64,000 nucleotides of DNA, taken from assembly GCA_025961275.1 (NCBI GenBank), contig JAOQNJ010000001.1, forward strand, positions 517,353 to 581,352. Reading direction: 5' to 3'. Source of the DNA: Providencia alcalifaciens (lineage in GTDB: Bacteria; Pseudomonadota; Gammaproteobacteria; Enterobacterales; Enterobacteriaceae). This document shows positions 31,280 through 40,713 of the stretch, one piece after another (within the stretch, counting starts at the first letter, position 1; each line of letters opens with the position of its first letter). The notes below the pieces were generated by a model, which was not told the DNA's origin, did no database searches, and saw only the letters and a list, made by a program, of their open reading frames with translations. The position numbers and the translations under genes are program-made.

Positions 31280-31457
31280 TTTAAGCTCTTTTAAATTTAC
31301 GCTTTTTACAAGTATAAGATAACGCTCACGAAAAGAAAGTTGCTTCTTTCGAGCAATTATTTTTTTGAACGGAAACTAACCTTTATTCATCAGGTGGTTA
31401 TATGTAAATACGTTAAATTGCTACTCATAGGATGAAATTTTATTAGTATGTTCACAC

Positions 31458-31487
31458 CCGAATTGCATCCCTTTTTATGCAATTCGG
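31458..31487. terminator. Perfect 11-bp hairpin between ECF operon and queH
   Basis: CCGAATTGCAT/ATGCAATTCGG with an 8-base loop, 28 bases after the last ECF gene on the minus strand. A T-rich tail follows only on the plus strand (AATGTTTTT), so its role as terminator of the minus-strand operon is uncertain. Confidence 0.5.
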
Positions 31488-31514
31488 AATGTTTTTGCGG
31501 TTAACTATTTGGAA

Positions 31515-32318
31515 TTAAAACGGCTTGGTTATAAACTTTTCAGCCCACTGTTTTGGATCACTTTCTAATTCAAGATTAAGCGCATGACTTAATGAGAAGA
31601 GTGTGGGGGCTGGTAGTACTGTGTCAGGTTGTAAATCAGGGTGAAGTAAAACAGTTTCAGGCGCGCCATCATCAATTAATTTTCCTGCCGATAGATGAAT
31701 AACGCGCTCGAAATGGCGAGCAACAAAATCAAGGTCGTGGCTGATAGCAAATATAGCGGTACCCACTGCTCTTTGCATTTCCAGCCAATGCTCAAAACAT
31801 TCTAGCCAATGCGCATCAAAATCACGGCTAGGTTCATCGAGAAGTAAGATTTTAGGCGCAATGGCACTGAGGCTGGCTACTGCAACCATTCGTCGTTGAC
31901 CGGTATTTAAATCAAGAGGATGTGTGTCAGCAACATCGAGCAAACTACAGATTTCAAGCGCTTCTAATGTCCGTTGCTCAATCTCATGCGAAGGTAGTTT
32001 TTGGCGGCGAAGACCAAATGCAACTTCATCTTTTACGCTACTGTAAAAAACTTGTTTTTCAACTTCTTGAAACAATACACCAATATGACTAGCCCGTTGT
32101 GCTGCTTTATACTGAGAAACCTTATTTCCATTAAGCTTAACGTCACCGTGAGTTGGATGTAATAAACCTGCGGTAAGGCGTAACAGCGTCGACTTACCCG
32201 CACCATTATCGCCAACTAGAGCAACCCATTCACCTGCAGCGATATTCAAAGAAAGCTGAGAAATAGTCTCTTGAGCAGCATTAGGCCAACAGTAGGAAAT
32301 ATTATCGAGGTGTAGCAT
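31515..32318 (-). CDS. ECF transporter ATPase (second A subunit)
   Basis: A 267-residue ABC ATPase of the energy-coupling-factor type. Walker A is GDNGAGKST, Walker B is KILLLDEP. The signature segment reads LNTGQRRMVAVAS, a departure from the usual LSGGQ. ATG 32318 matches the normal start MLHLDNISYCWP and overlaps the previous ATPase by 17 bases. It forms the energising module with the other ATPase and the T subunit. Confidence 0.88.
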   Translation of the reverse strand: MLHLDNISYCWPNAAQETISQLSLNIAAGEWVALVGDNGAGKSTLLRLTAGLLHPTHGDVKLNGNKVSQYKAAQRASHIGVLFQEVEKQVFYSSVKDEVAFGLRRQKLPSHEIEQRTLEALEICSLLDVADTHPLDLNTGQRRMVAVASLSAIAPKILLLDEPSRDFDAHWLECFEHWLEMQRAVGTAIFAISHDLDFVARHFERVIHLSAGKLIDDGAPETVLLHPDLQPDTVLPAPTLFSLSHALNLELESDPKQWAEKFITKPF

Positions 32319-33147
32319 GATTATCCTTAAACGCTTGAAGCAACGCATCGTCATCACTTGGAATGGCAGCTTTCCAATTATTTTGGCTCACTAAGTGGCC
32401 AAGCGCTCGCCAAGCATCAGGCATATTGATGGTAGACTGAGTAGATGAAAATACGGTTGCTCTGTCACCGCTAGCGATAATTTTTCCTGCTTCAAGTAAC
32501 ATCAATTGGTCACAAAAGCTGATTGCTGGGAGAAGGCTGCGCTCAAACAAAATGACACTACAGCCTGTTTGTAGCGAATATTGTTTGAGCTGAACTAACA
32601 GTGTATGAGTTGCTTTGGGTGTCAAACGACTGAAAGCTTCATCTAATAATAAGAGGTTAGGGCGCATTGCAAGCGCGCTGGCTAATACGACTCGTTGTGC
32701 TTCTCCCCCAGAAAGTGTCACAGGATGTCGATGACGTAATTTTTCACAGTTGGTCAAGGCGATAGACTCATTAACCCGTTGTCTAATTTCTTCTTCAGAT
32801 AATCCTAGGTTTTCGGGGCCAAAGGCGACTTCATGTTCAACACTAAAAGTGCACCCTGATAGTTGAAGCTGAGGGGATTGTTGTACGAGCTGGCGATGAG
32901 CACTGAGTGTAGCGAGTGAACCTTCGGATATAGGTTGCGAAAACACCTCTGCAGTGCCATCTAATTGTCCAATTAATAGCTCAGGTAACCAACCACACAG
33001 AAGCTGTGCTAGGGTACTTTTACCACTGCCATTGCCACCTAACACTGTTAACCACTCGCCAGCGGCTAACTGGATGTCAACCGGGCCAAGTGAAGCGGAT
33101 TCCATGCCTTTTGGCGTGAAACCCATTTTCTGAAAATTCACCACCAC
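32302..33147 (-). CDS. ECF transporter ATPase (first A subunit)
   Basis: A 281-residue ABC ATPase with Walker A GGNGSGKSTLAQLLCG, signature LSGGEAQRVVLASALA and Walker B NLLLLDEAF. It overlaps both the T-subunit gene (10 bases) and the second ATPase gene (17 bases), so all are translated together. Substrate specificity is set by the S subunit, not by this gene. Confidence 0.88.
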   Translation of the reverse strand: MVVNFQKMGFTPKGMESASLGPVDIQLAAGEWLTVLGGNGSGKSTLAQLLCGWLPELLIGQLDGTAEVFSQPISEGSLATLSAHRQLVQQSPQLQLSGCTFSVEHEVAFGPENLGLSEEEIRQRVNESIALTNCEKLRHRHPVTLSGGEAQRVVLASALAMRPNLLLLDEAFSRLTPKATHTLLVQLKQYSLQTGCSVILFERSLLPAISFCDQLMLLEAGKIIASGDRATVFSSTQSTINMPDAWRALGHLVSQNNWKAAIPSDDDALLQAFKDNHATPR

Positions 33148-33842
33148 CAGCGGATCCCTCCTTCGATTAAAATCACGATTAAAATGCCATAACGTGAAAT
33201 AACCTGAAAACCAGAGTCTTCTGGAGCATCTAACGTTGTGCGCTTAGCAGCAGTGCGGAAACCACGCATATCAAGTGCAGCACCTCGAATGGCGAGATCA
33301 CTCAACGCCTGCGTAGCGAGAGGTAAAAGTAGTGCGGGTAATGAGGTGAATCTTTGCCAAATATTTCCATCAAAGGGTACACCTCTAGCAAGCTGTGCTT
33401 CTTTAATACTATTTAATTGCTGACGTAGTTGTTCCAAAAATAATAAAGGTCCGGCTAATAGATAGGAAAAACTTACGGGTAATCGACTTGCTAATAGTGC
33501 TCGAATAAATTTTTCTGTCGGGACAAATTGCAGCCATAACTGAGCACCACTGATGATAGTTAATAACCGAAACCATAAGGCCAGCGCTTTTTCTTGTTGA
33601 GTATGGATCGCGACCTCTCCGGTAATCCAATAAGTTAACCACCCACTATGAATAAGCCAAAGTCCTGCCGCCATTGGTAGCATAAACCAAGCCACAAAAC
33701 GCCATCGATAGCGTGAGGCCCTCCATATTAGTAAAGCCATAAATGTTACCAGGCTGATGATAATTAACGGCCAGCTAAAGGGTAATAACACAACAGATGC
33801 GCTGAGCCAAAACCATAACGTCAGCGAGGTAAAAGGGTGCAT
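33138..33842 (-). CDS. ECF transporter transmembrane T subunit
   Basis: A 234-residue EcfT-type membrane protein. ATG 33842 gives MHPFTSLTLWFWL, right after the S-subunit stop; the longer frame adds 24 residues that overlap the S gene. The coupling-helix motifs with central Arg are seen: EAQLARGVPFDG and ALDMRGFRT, which contact the two ATPases. About five membrane helices. Confidence 0.86.
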   Translation of the reverse strand: MHPFTSLTLWFWLSASVVLLPFSWPLIIISLVTFMALLIWRASRYRWRFVAWFMLPMAAGLWLIHSGWLTYWITGEVAIHTQQEKALALWFRLLTIISGAQLWLQFVPTEKFIRALLASRLPVSFSYLLAGPLLFLEQLRQQLNSIKEAQLARGVPFDGNIWQRFTSLPALLLPLATQALSDLAIRGAALDMRGFRTAAKRTTLDAPEDSGFQVISRYGILIVILIEGGIRWWW

Positions 33843-33844
33843 GC

Positions 33845-34426
33845 TTATCGTACCTGCGCCATATTCGGGAAGTTTCTCTGTGCACGCTGTGGTAAACGAC
33901 GAACAAGTAGCCATGCAATTAACGCTGACAGTATTTTGTCTGCGAGATTTGCGCCTAATACGGTAATTGCAACGGATTCAAGCAAGTTATCACCAACCGC
34001 ATGAAAGTAAGCAACGAAGAAATCAGCACCACTACCTGTCGTGCCTGCGAATAAATAGGTGCGAATAGGGACAGCAACGAGCATTAATGCAAAGGTGATG
34101 ACGACACCAGAAAGAATGACTCGTGGAAATGTGCGAAAACCACCCGCACGAGCAAGCAAGCCTGCACTAAGACCAATCATCATCGCGACCGGCGCAAAAG
34201 CTGCAGCAATAGGACCACTGAGTAATCCCCATAATAAATTAGTTAATAAACCCGTAAATAATGCGACCCACGGTCCTGCTAAAAGTGCACAGATTAAGGT
34301 ACCAATAGAATCGAGAAATATTGGCAATTTAATCATGGAGCTTATTTGTCCACCTAGCATATTAATGGCAATAGAAAAAACAATCAGTACCAAAGTACGA
34401 CTGGAAATGAGAGGTGATTTTGTCAT
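33845..34426 (-). CDS. ECF transporter substrate-binding S subunit
   Basis: A 193-residue protein with about six membrane helices and the typical S-subunit start: a short basic N-terminus, then IAINMLGGQISSMIKLPIFL and SIGTLICALLAGPWVALFTG. The order S-T-A-A resembles the enterobacterial cluster labelled in some subsystem annotations as a queuosine-regulated ECF transporter (QrtTUVW, STY3230-3233); queH lies just downstream. This link is from memory and gene order, so the substrate is inferred only. Confidence 0.8.
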   Translation of the reverse strand: MTKSPLISSRTLVLIVFSIAINMLGGQISSMIKLPIFLDSIGTLICALLAGPWVALFTGLLTNLLWGLLSGPIAAAFAPVAMMIGLSAGLLARAGGFRTFPRVILSGVVITFALMLVAVPIRTYLFAGTTGSGADFFVAYFHAVGDNLLESVAITVLGANLADKILSALIAWLLVRRLPQRAQRNFPNMAQVR

Positions 34427-34461
34427 GACGATATCAATCCTTAGAAAATAAAACGAGAAAG

Positions 34462-34902
34462 TTAAGCTTGCTTAGTGTTGCGAGCAGTAGGAACCAGTTC
34501 TTCATAAGTAGAAAGTTCGCAATACTCACGGGAGAAACTGATATCGTCTAATTCACCAATGATTAATTCTAGAGTAGTCCTTACAGTGCAACCTTGCATC
34601 ATATGACCACCTTGCATGTGACCATTTTCATCAGAGATTGCTAGATGCAAGTGTTCGCCTTCAGGATCTAAGGTTCCTATGAGTGACACTATCTCATATT
34701 TACCCGCCATTTCTTGAGTGCCTTCACGGCCAGCAAAACGCAGGCTTACCTGCGTTAAGCTGCCAACACATCCAGCAATAAATGCGGCCTGTAAATTATT
34801 TTGTTCAACATATTTTCGCAGTGTTGGAATAACATCTTCACCTGGGCGTAAACGAAGCGCTAGATAGCGCGCATTCGAGGTGGGAAATAAAGGTAAACTC
34901 AT
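34462..34902 (-). CDS. DUF296/PPC-domain protein heading the ECF operon
   Basis: A 146-residue single PPC (DUF296) domain: RYLALRLRPGEDVIPTLRKYV, AAFIAGCVGSLTQVSLRFA, the conserved HLHLAISDENGHMQGGHM and a C-terminal YEEL. PPC domains occur in plant AT-hook proteins and stand alone in bacteria, where their function is mostly unknown. The start at 34902 (MSLPLF) fits the domain; the frame is open further but has no better site. It precedes the S gene by 35 bases and so is probably part of the transporter operon, perhaps as a ligand-sensing protein (inference). Confidence 0.82.
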   Translation of the reverse strand: MSLPLFPTSNARYLALRLRPGEDVIPTLRKYVEQNNLQAAFIAGCVGSLTQVSLRFAGREGTQEMAGKYEIVSLIGTLDPEGEHLHLAISDENGHMQGGHMMQGCTVRTTLELIIGELDDISFSREYCELSTYEELVPTARNTKQA

Positions 34903-35002
34903 TCTTATTATCCTAAAATTATTAGTGAGTTGAATATGACACGGCTTATCCATTGGTAGAAATGCTGTAAAGTAATAAGGTATAGTAATTTTATATAGAT
35001 TA

Positions 35003-35035
35003 ATCTCTATTATTGTAAGTGACAATAATAGAGAT
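35003..35035. repeat. Perfect 14-bp inverted repeat upstream of the DUF296-ECF operon
   Basis: ATCTCTATTATTGT and ACAATAATAGAGAT are separated by AAGTG. There is no T run on either side. It lies 100 bases upstream of the DUF296 start, where an operator or a leader hairpin is expected. It does not match Fur, PurR, FNR or CRP consensus. The rest of 34903-35369 holds no gene. Confidence 0.75.
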
Positions 35036-35369
35036 ATCATTGATGAAGTGTTTTCTATTGATCATTCGATTAAAATGACACTCAATTTCTATTTGTCGAT
35101 ACAGAGTCAGTTGTAAAAAGGTTATCTACTTCATACGCAAGGGTAAAGTGTCGATAATGGGTATTAACTCAATTTTGCAGAATGGTTTAATGGTGTTTAT
35201 GAGTAAACAATGGCGATATCTAACTAAAAATAATTGAACAAATTTTGCAGATTTTAGCAGTAAACTGTGATGAAACCTTGAATAGGTCAAGATAGATGTG
35301 GGTAGCTCACGAAGCTATCTTGAAATATGAAGAGAATTAACAGTTTATTGACTCATTAAAGAGGTGACT

Positions 35370-36254
35370 ATGCGTTGGCAGAATCGTCGTCGTAGCGACA
35401 ACATCGAGGATAGAAGGTCTGATAATTCATCTAGTGGCTTTGGTAACTCTGGAGGGGGAATGCGGATCCCTCTTCGGGGGAAAAGTGGCGTGGTAATTTT
35501 AATTGTTATTGTTGTCGCGGGCTATTATGGCATTGATCTTACTGGTTTAGTAACCGGTGAACCCATCGGCACAACTAGCCAACAAAAAACTCAAAATAGA
35601 CAGCTTAGTCCACAAGACGAACAGCTCGCTGATTTTACTTCGGTCATGCTTGCCTCAACAGAGGATGTCTGGCAGTCAGAATTTAATAAATTAGGAAAGC
35701 AGTATCAGCAACCGACATTGGTCATTTACCGCAATGGAACGACAACGGCTTGTGGGCAAGGTAAAGCCTTTATGGGGCCATTTTATTGTCCCGCAGACAG
35801 TAAAGTGTATATCGACCTCTCTTTTTATAATGATATGAAAACAAAGCTGGGTGCTGGTGGTGAATTTGCTCAAGGTTATGTTGTGGCTCACGAGATTGGC
35901 CATCATGTCCAACACTTGTTAGGTATTGAGCAGCAAGTGAGAAAACAGCAGCAAGGCATGAATCAAAGAGATGCCAATAAGCTTTCAGTGAAACTGGAGT
36001 TACAGGCTGATTGCTTTGCTGGAGTTTGGGGACATAACATGAATAAAGAAGGCATTTTGGATGACGGTGACCTTCAATCGGCATTAAATGCAGCTCAAGC
36101 TATTGGTGATGATAGATTACAGCAGCAAAGCCAAGGGCGAGTGGTTCCAGATAGTTTTACACATGGGACTTCGGAACAGCGTTATTTTTGGTTTAAAAAA
36201 GGTTTTGAAACGGGCGAATTGAACAGTTGTAATACGTTTGCTGCTAAAAGTTAA
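35370..36254 (+). CDS. ypfJ: YpfJ-type zinc metallopeptidase
   Basis: A 294-residue protein of the KPN_02809/YpfJ family: a Gly/Asn-rich cytosolic start, one membrane helix ([15 protein letters not shown] near residue 40), then a zinc protease domain with [15 protein letters not shown] and the ligand in [12 protein letters not shown]. Its substrate is not known. ATG 35370 follows GAGG by five bases. In E. coli ypfJ precedes tmcA (ypfI); here two small genes lie between. Confidence 0.93.
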   Translation: MRWQNRRRSDNIEDRRSDNSSSGFGNSGGGMRIPLRGKSGVVILIVIVVAGYYGIDLTGLVTGEPIGTTSQQKTQNRQLSPQDEQLADFTSVMLASTEDVWQSEFNKLGKQYQQPTLVIYRNGTTTACGQGKAFMGPFYCPADSKVYIDLSFYNDMKTKLGAGGEFAQGYVVAHEIGHHVQHLLGIEQQVRKQQQGMNQRDANKLSVKLELQADCFAGVWGHNMNKEGILDDGDLQSALNAAQAIGDDRLQQQSQGRVVPDSFTHGTSEQRYFWFKKGFETGELNSCNTFAAKS

Positions 36255-36267
36255 TTTAAGGCTGGTT

Positions 36268-36561
36268 ATGCGATTAAGTCATAGTGTTAGTGGTGCAATA
36301 CGAACCTTTAGTTATTTTATGGCTAGTGGTTCGCATTATATGTTGGAAGGTGTTGATTATTTATCGCTATACGGCGAAGAGCCAAGTGCAATTGAACAGG
36401 CATATGCCATTCTTATTAATACATTGGAACTTGATAGTGAAGGTAATGTATTAAATTTTATTCATGCGCAAAAAAGAGCAACAGATTATATCCGAGCCTA
36501 TTGTGATGCATCGTATCAAATCGAACCACCTTTGGAAAATTGGGAAGTTGAATTGTATTAA
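36268..36561 (+). CDS. Small protein of unknown function after ypfJ
   Basis: A 97-residue acidic, soluble protein starting 13 bases after ypfJ, beginning MRLSHSVSGAIRTFSYFMAS, with a C-terminal YQIEPPLENWEVELY. I do not recognise the family and see no signal peptide or Cys motif. The close spacing and an AAGG site upstream suggest co-transcription with ypfJ. The 235 bases after it hold nothing I can assign. Confidence 0.7.
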   Translation: MRLSHSVSGAIRTFSYFMASGSHYMLEGVDYLSLYGEEPSAIEQAYAILINTLELDSEGNVLNFIHAQKRATDYIRAYCDASYQIEPPLENWEVELY

Positions 36562-36796
36562 GTTAAAATAATGCTCTAATATCAACTTGTTATTCTTTTT
36601 TTTGATTGGTAGTGACCGGCTTTTAAAAAACAGAGAATTTGATTTCGTTGGCAAATAAGATAAAGGTTATTTGCCGAATATCTAAGTAATTGCGAGTGGT
36701 TAGGTTTGCTTCTTACGCTGCGAGCCAATAATATGAACCATCATTATTTTATTTTTGCTGATTGTGTAAGACAGCATGTAGTATAGGGAATATGCT

Positions 36797-37249
36797 ATGA
36801 GTCAAGTCGATCCGACCTTGATAATTTTATTGGTTTTAGCAGGACTTGGAATAATCAGTCATAATATGACAGTGACTTTAGCAATGTTATTTTTACTTGT
36901 GGTCCGAATTACCCCATTAAATAATTATTTTCCGTGGGTGGAAAAGTATGGATTGACGGTAGGTATTCTCATATTAACGATAGGTGTGATGGCACCAATT
37001 GCTAGTGGTAAAATTTCGGCAAATGATGTTTTAGGCTCGTTTTTAAATTGGAAATCTATTCTTGCTATCGTCATCGGTATTGCCGTTTCTTGGCTTGGAA
37101 GTCGTGGTGTTACATTAATGTCTCATCAACCTTCAACGGTGGCAGGTCTACTTGTTGGAACCGTCATCGGTGTTGCCCTGTTTCGAGGCGTGCCCGTTGG
37201 ACCACTTATTGCTGCGGGGATCCTGTCATTACTGATTGGTAAATCTTAG
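36797..37249 (+). CDS. yeaL: DUF441 inner-membrane protein YeaL
   Basis: A 150-residue protein with four predicted membrane helices and the DUF441 segments [25 protein letters not shown] and the ending [15 protein letters not shown]. Function is unknown. In E. coli yeaL lies elsewhere, so the position before tmcA is lineage-specific. The gap to the tmcA start is seven bases, so it may be translated with it. Confidence 0.92.
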   Translation: MSQVDPTLIILLVLAGLGIISHNMTVTLAMLFLLVVRITPLNNYFPWVEKYGLTVGILILTIGVMAPIASGKISANDVLGSFLNWKSILAIVIGIAVSWLGSRGVTLMSHQPSTVAGLLVGTVIGVALFRGVPVGPLIAAGILSLLIGKS

Positions 37250-37256
37250 TGAATAT

Positions 37257-39269
37257 ATGAATTACTCACTCCCAGAAATATGTGCCCAATTAAGTGATTC
37301 AGGCTATCGACGGCTATTAGTCCTATCCGGCGAAAACCAATGGATAGAAAATATGCTTGATGATATTCAATCAGGCATTTTAGGTGACTGGCTCACGTTA
37401 TCAACGATTATCACCGGCGCAATGCCTGCTAATAAAGCTCATTTATTATTGGGCCGAGAGTTTTTGCATGCAGTTTTTGATGCAAGAGAAGGGTTTCATA
37501 GCGAAGCTTTAGCGATGCTAGCAGGCACATTAAAAGCAGGTAGCTTACTTGTTCTATGTACGCCACCCCAAAATCAATGGGCACAAACGCCGGACATAGA
37601 TAGTGCACGTTGGAATGAGCAGTATGGCATTATTCCTACCCCTAACTTTGTACATCATTTACAGCGAATAACGCAATCACAACCAGATGTTCTGATTTGG
37701 CAACAAAATAGTCATTCACAGTTTTCATTCCTGTCCGAAACTCCGCATTGGCAGCCACCATTGGGGAAGGCCACGTCAGCTCAGCAGCACGCATTAAATC
37801 AATTATTATCTGCAAAACAAGGTGTTTGGGCCGCGATAGCACCACGAGGCCGAGGGAAGTCGACACTTGCCGGCATGCTAATTCAGCAGTGGCAAGGTGA
37901 ATGTTGGTGTAGTGCACCCACAAAAACTGCGACGGAAATTCTCGAAAAATATGTGGGTCAACCTCTGATATTTTGGGCACCAGATGAATTATTGCGCCAT
38001 TGTAAGAATGGTGGAGAGATTACGGCAGATTGGTTAATTATTGATGAAGCTGCTGCGATTCCAACCTATATTTTACGGCAGATAATTGATTATTTTCCTC
38101 GGGTTTTATTGACGACCACAGTCGATGGTTATGAAGGAACAGGCCGTGGTTTTATCAATAAGTTTTGTGGTCAACTTAATGATTTTACACGGCTTGAGTT
38201 AGTTGACCCCATTAGATGGGCAGCGAATGATCCCCTGGAAAATTGGCTTAATCAGGCATTGCTACTACAAGAACCCGAGATAGTTTGTGAATATCACTCA
38301 TCATGGGAAATATTGTCAACCACCCAGTTAGCACTGGTGAATGACCCTATACAATTAAATGATTTTTATGGACTTCTCACGAGCGCCCATTATCGAACGT
38401 CGCCCCTTGATCTACGCCGCTTACTGGATGCCAGTCGCCAACAGTTTATGATGGCGAAATCTGCGTCTCAGCTGATGGGTGCATTGTGGATGGTTGAAGA
38501 AGGTGGATTGGATCACACACTCAGTTGGCAAATTTGGGCAGGTATGCGTCGTCCGAGAGGAAATCTCATCGTGCAATCCCTTGCTGCACATAGCTATTTT
38601 CCTTTTGCTGCTCAAATGAAATCTCTACGAGCAATGCGTATTGCCGTTGAAGCTTCGTATCGTCGTCAAAAAGTTGGATTGAAGTTGCTTGAAGCACAAA
38701 AACAGCAAGCAATTTCACTTGAAATGGATTTTTTATCGGTGAGCTTTGGGTTAACACCTGAGTTGCTGGCTTTTTGGCAAAAGGCAGGCTATAGGTTAAT
38801 TCGAGTGGGAAGTCACTTAGAGGCAAGTAGTGGCTGCTATGCAGCGATGGCTATTTTGCCATTATCTGCACCAGCAAAACGTCTCTGTGAACGAGCCGAA
38901 CAATTGTTGTCACGGGATCTTTTTTGGCGCAGTGACTTAGATGAGTTTAATTTAAAGAGTAGAAATGAACAAAATTTAACCGATGAAGATTGGCTAGAAT
39001 TGGTTGGTTTTGGTTTTTATAGTCGAGGGATTGCATCAAGTAGTGCCTCGATACAACGTTTTTTAGCTAACAGTGAGGGTAACTTAACATCACTACGCTT
39101 ATATTTTCAACAGAAATTATCACTGGCAGAAATTTGCCAACAATTAAAATTAACTGGTCATAAACAATGGTTAAAACAAGCCAGGGGTGAAATTCGTTAT
39201 ATTATTCAACGCGATAATCCAGAGATTGTTATTAAAATAGAACAACAAGTTAGCGCTTCTTATTCTTAG
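37257..39269 (+). CDS. tmcA: tRNA(Met) cytidine acetyltransferase TmcA
   Basis: TmcA makes N4-acetylcytidine at the wobble base of elongator tRNA-Met, using acetyl-CoA and ATP. The 670-residue protein has an N-terminal domain (RRLLVLSG), a helicase-like ATPase domain with Walker A APRGRGKSTLAG and Walker B WLIIDEAAAIP, a GNAT domain (SYRRQKVGLKLLEAQ, LSVSFGLTPELLAFWQKAGY) and a tRNA-binding tail. Start ATG 37257; upstream in-frame TTG 37236 overlaps yeaL. Confidence 0.95.
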   Translation: MNYSLPEICAQLSDSGYRRLLVLSGENQWIENMLDDIQSGILGDWLTLSTIITGAMPANKAHLLLGREFLHAVFDAREGFHSEALAMLAGTLKAGSLLVLCTPPQNQWAQTPDIDSARWNEQYGIIPTPNFVHHLQRITQSQPDVLIWQQNSHSQFSFLSETPHWQPPLGKATSAQQHALNQLLSAKQGVWAAIAPRGRGKSTLAGMLIQQWQGECWCSAPTKTATEILEKYVGQPLIFWAPDELLRHCKNGGEITADWLIIDEAAAIPTYILRQIIDYFPRVLLTTTVDGYEGTGRGFINKFCGQLNDFTRLELVDPIRWAANDPLENWLNQALLLQEPEIVCEYHSSWEILSTTQLALVNDPIQLNDFYGLLTSAHYRTSPLDLRRLLDASRQQFMMAKSASQLMGALWMVEEGGLDHTLSWQIWAGMRRPRGNLIVQSLAAHSYFPFAAQMKSLRAMRIAVEASYRRQKVGLKLLEAQKQQAISLEMDFLSVSFGLTPELLAFWQKAGYRLIRVGSHLEASSGCYAAMAILPLSAPAKRLCERAEQLLSRDLFWRSDLDEFNLKSRNEQNLTDEDWLELVGFGFYSRGIASSSASIQRFLANSEGNLTSLRLYFQQKLSLAEICQQLKLTGHKQWLKQARGEIRYIIQRDNPEIVIKIEQQVSASYS

Positions 39270-39441
39270 GCCAGTCGTCGTCGTCGTCCCAAAGATGGTT
39301 GTTATCTTTATGAGGAGGGATCTCCGGCTTATCATCGAGAAATTTTTTATGATCGAGTCTCATCATTTCTTTAACGGAAGTCCAGATGAGGCCAACTAAG
39401 ATAAGTAGAATAACCCACCAATAATCTGCTAACCAATGCAT
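39250..39441 (-). CDS. ypfN: Small membrane protein YpfN (UPF0370)
   Basis: A 63-residue protein with one N-terminal membrane helix (WWVILLILVGLIWTS) and the family tail DHKKFLDDKPEIPPHKD and WDDDDDWPK. Function unknown. It overlaps the end of tmcA by 20 bases on the opposite strand. E. coli has ypfN next to dapE; here ybaN and a peptidase gene intervene. Confidence 0.92.
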   Translation of the reverse strand: MHWLADYWWVILLILVGLIWTSVKEMMRLDHKKFLDDKPEIPPHKDNNHLWDDDDDWPKNKKR

Positions 39442-39612
39442 ATTCAATCTTCTTTACTTGATAATAAGAGGTGACTAAAGAAGTGGAAGAAAAGTTGTCA
39501 CTTTTGCAGGCACATATTTAGAATCGCAATACAGTTAAAATTTCGATAGGGTATGCCCCTAAACGTACTGTATCTATTTAACCATGTTTTTACTTGAGTG
39601 GGGAGAGCCGTT

Positions 39613-40002
39613 TTGAATATAAAAAAAGGATTTTTAATTATAGTCGGCTGGCTCGCAGTAGTATTGGCATTTTTAGGTGTTATATTGCCTGTTTTACCAA
39701 CAACGCCATTCTTATTGTTAGCAGCTTGGTGTTTTTCTCGTTCATCACCACGCTTTCATTACTGGTTACTCTATCGTTCATGGTTTGGTGGACATATACG
39801 TCACTGGCAGACCTATAAAGCGCTACCAAAAGGAACCAAACCTAAAGCCATCATTGTTATTTTAATTACCTTTTCTTTTTCCATTTGGGTCGTGAGTTTT
39901 TGGTGGTTGAAAATTAGCTTATTGGTCTTACTATGCGGGTTAGTGATCTTTATGTACCGATTACCGGTGATAGATAATCCCTTACCAAGTAAAGATGAAT
40001 AG
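39613..40002 (+). CDS. ybaN: DUF454 inner-membrane protein YbaN
   Basis: A 129-residue protein with three to four helices and the DUF454 core GVILPVLPTTPFLLLAAWCF and SSPRFHYWLLYRSWFGGHI. The start is taken as TTG 39613, six bases after GGGAGAG; GTG 39598 would add five residues but overlaps that site. Function unknown. In E. coli the gene lies elsewhere (near priC/apt). Confidence 0.88.
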   Translation: MNIKKGFLIIVGWLAVVLAFLGVILPVLPTTPFLLLAAWCFSRSSPRFHYWLLYRSWFGGHIRHWQTYKALPKGTKPKAIIVILITFSFSIWVVSFWWLKISLLVLLCGLVIFMYRLPVIDNPLPSKDE

Positions 40003-40017
40003 GTATAAAACGAAATT

Positions 40018-40041
40018 AAAAGCGCCACAATGGGCGCTTTT
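40018..40041. terminator. Bidirectional terminator between ybaN and the peptidase gene
   Basis: AAAAGCGCC/GGCGCTTTT with a 6-base loop; T runs exist on both strands. It sits between convergent genes. Confidence 0.85.
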
Positions 40042-40044
40042 TTA

Positions 40045-40713
40045 TTAATCGGTAATTTTGATATAGCGATTAAAAACATACTCAAGATTAGCGGATAACC
40101 AGTTTTTACCCAGTATTTCTTCTTTGTCTAACACGATTTTGATCACTTCTGGAGTAAGCAATTGCTCTGCTTCATGAGAAAGAGGCCAATAGCTGATATG
40201 CCATGGCTCATAGGCAACACCCGCATCTTTAGCAGCAAATGGACGATAAAAATCATACATGGCCATATTGTCATTCATCCATTGATTGAGCTCGCTAAAA
40301 TAGCCACCAGTTTCATATTCCCAGGGCTCTAATTGTAATGATTGACCTGCGGGAAGACGAAATGGATCATAAATATCAATTTCAGTGCCCCAATGGTGTC
40401 GGCTGGCTCCGGGTAGCGCAGACCAATGTAAAATAGCTTCACATAATTCGCCTTCACTGAGCAAACTAATATCTATCGGCTCACTTTGCTTATCAAGAAC
40501 GGGGCGTTTGCCAGCGAATTTTTCATTCCAGATTAATTGCTGGCGTGAAAAATCACGAAAAGCACTTGCTGATTGCAGTTTAAAGCCCTCTTTAGCTGCA
40601 GCTTGTTGCATTGCCAGAAAAGCTTTGGTGGCATTAAACTGCAGGCGATGACTACCACCTAAAGTTACCAGATGGTCGGTAGAGCGGCCAGTGAGCATCT
40701 CAATCGAAATCAT
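40045..40713 (-). CDS. M15 family D-alanyl-D-alanine carboxypeptidase
   Basis: A 222-residue VanY/LdcB-type peptidase that trims D-Ala from peptidoglycan peptides. Motifs: [17 protein letters not shown] (substrate strand), [13 protein letters not shown] (zinc His and Asp) and EPWHISYW (catalytic Glu and zinc His). No signal peptide or lipobox is visible, so it may act in the cytoplasm on recycled peptides. It overlaps the end of dapE by four bases and is thus coupled to DAP synthesis. Confidence 0.88.
   Translation of the reverse strand: MISIEMLTGRSTDHLVTLGGSHRLQFNATKAFLAMQQAAAKEGFKLQSASAFRDFSRQQLIWNEKFAGKRPVLDKQSEPIDISLLSEGELCEAILHWSALPGASRHHWGTEIDIYDPFRLPAGQSLQLEPWEYETGGYFSELNQWMNDNMAMYDFYRPFAAKDAGVAYEPWHISYWPLSHEAEQLLTPEVIKIVLDKEEILGKNWLSANLEYVFNRYIKITD

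Noticed and set aside
34903-35040. preQ1 riboswitch upstream of the ECF operon
   Set aside because: I looked for the short preQ1 aptamer pattern on the minus strand and did not find it; only the 14-bp palindrome is there.
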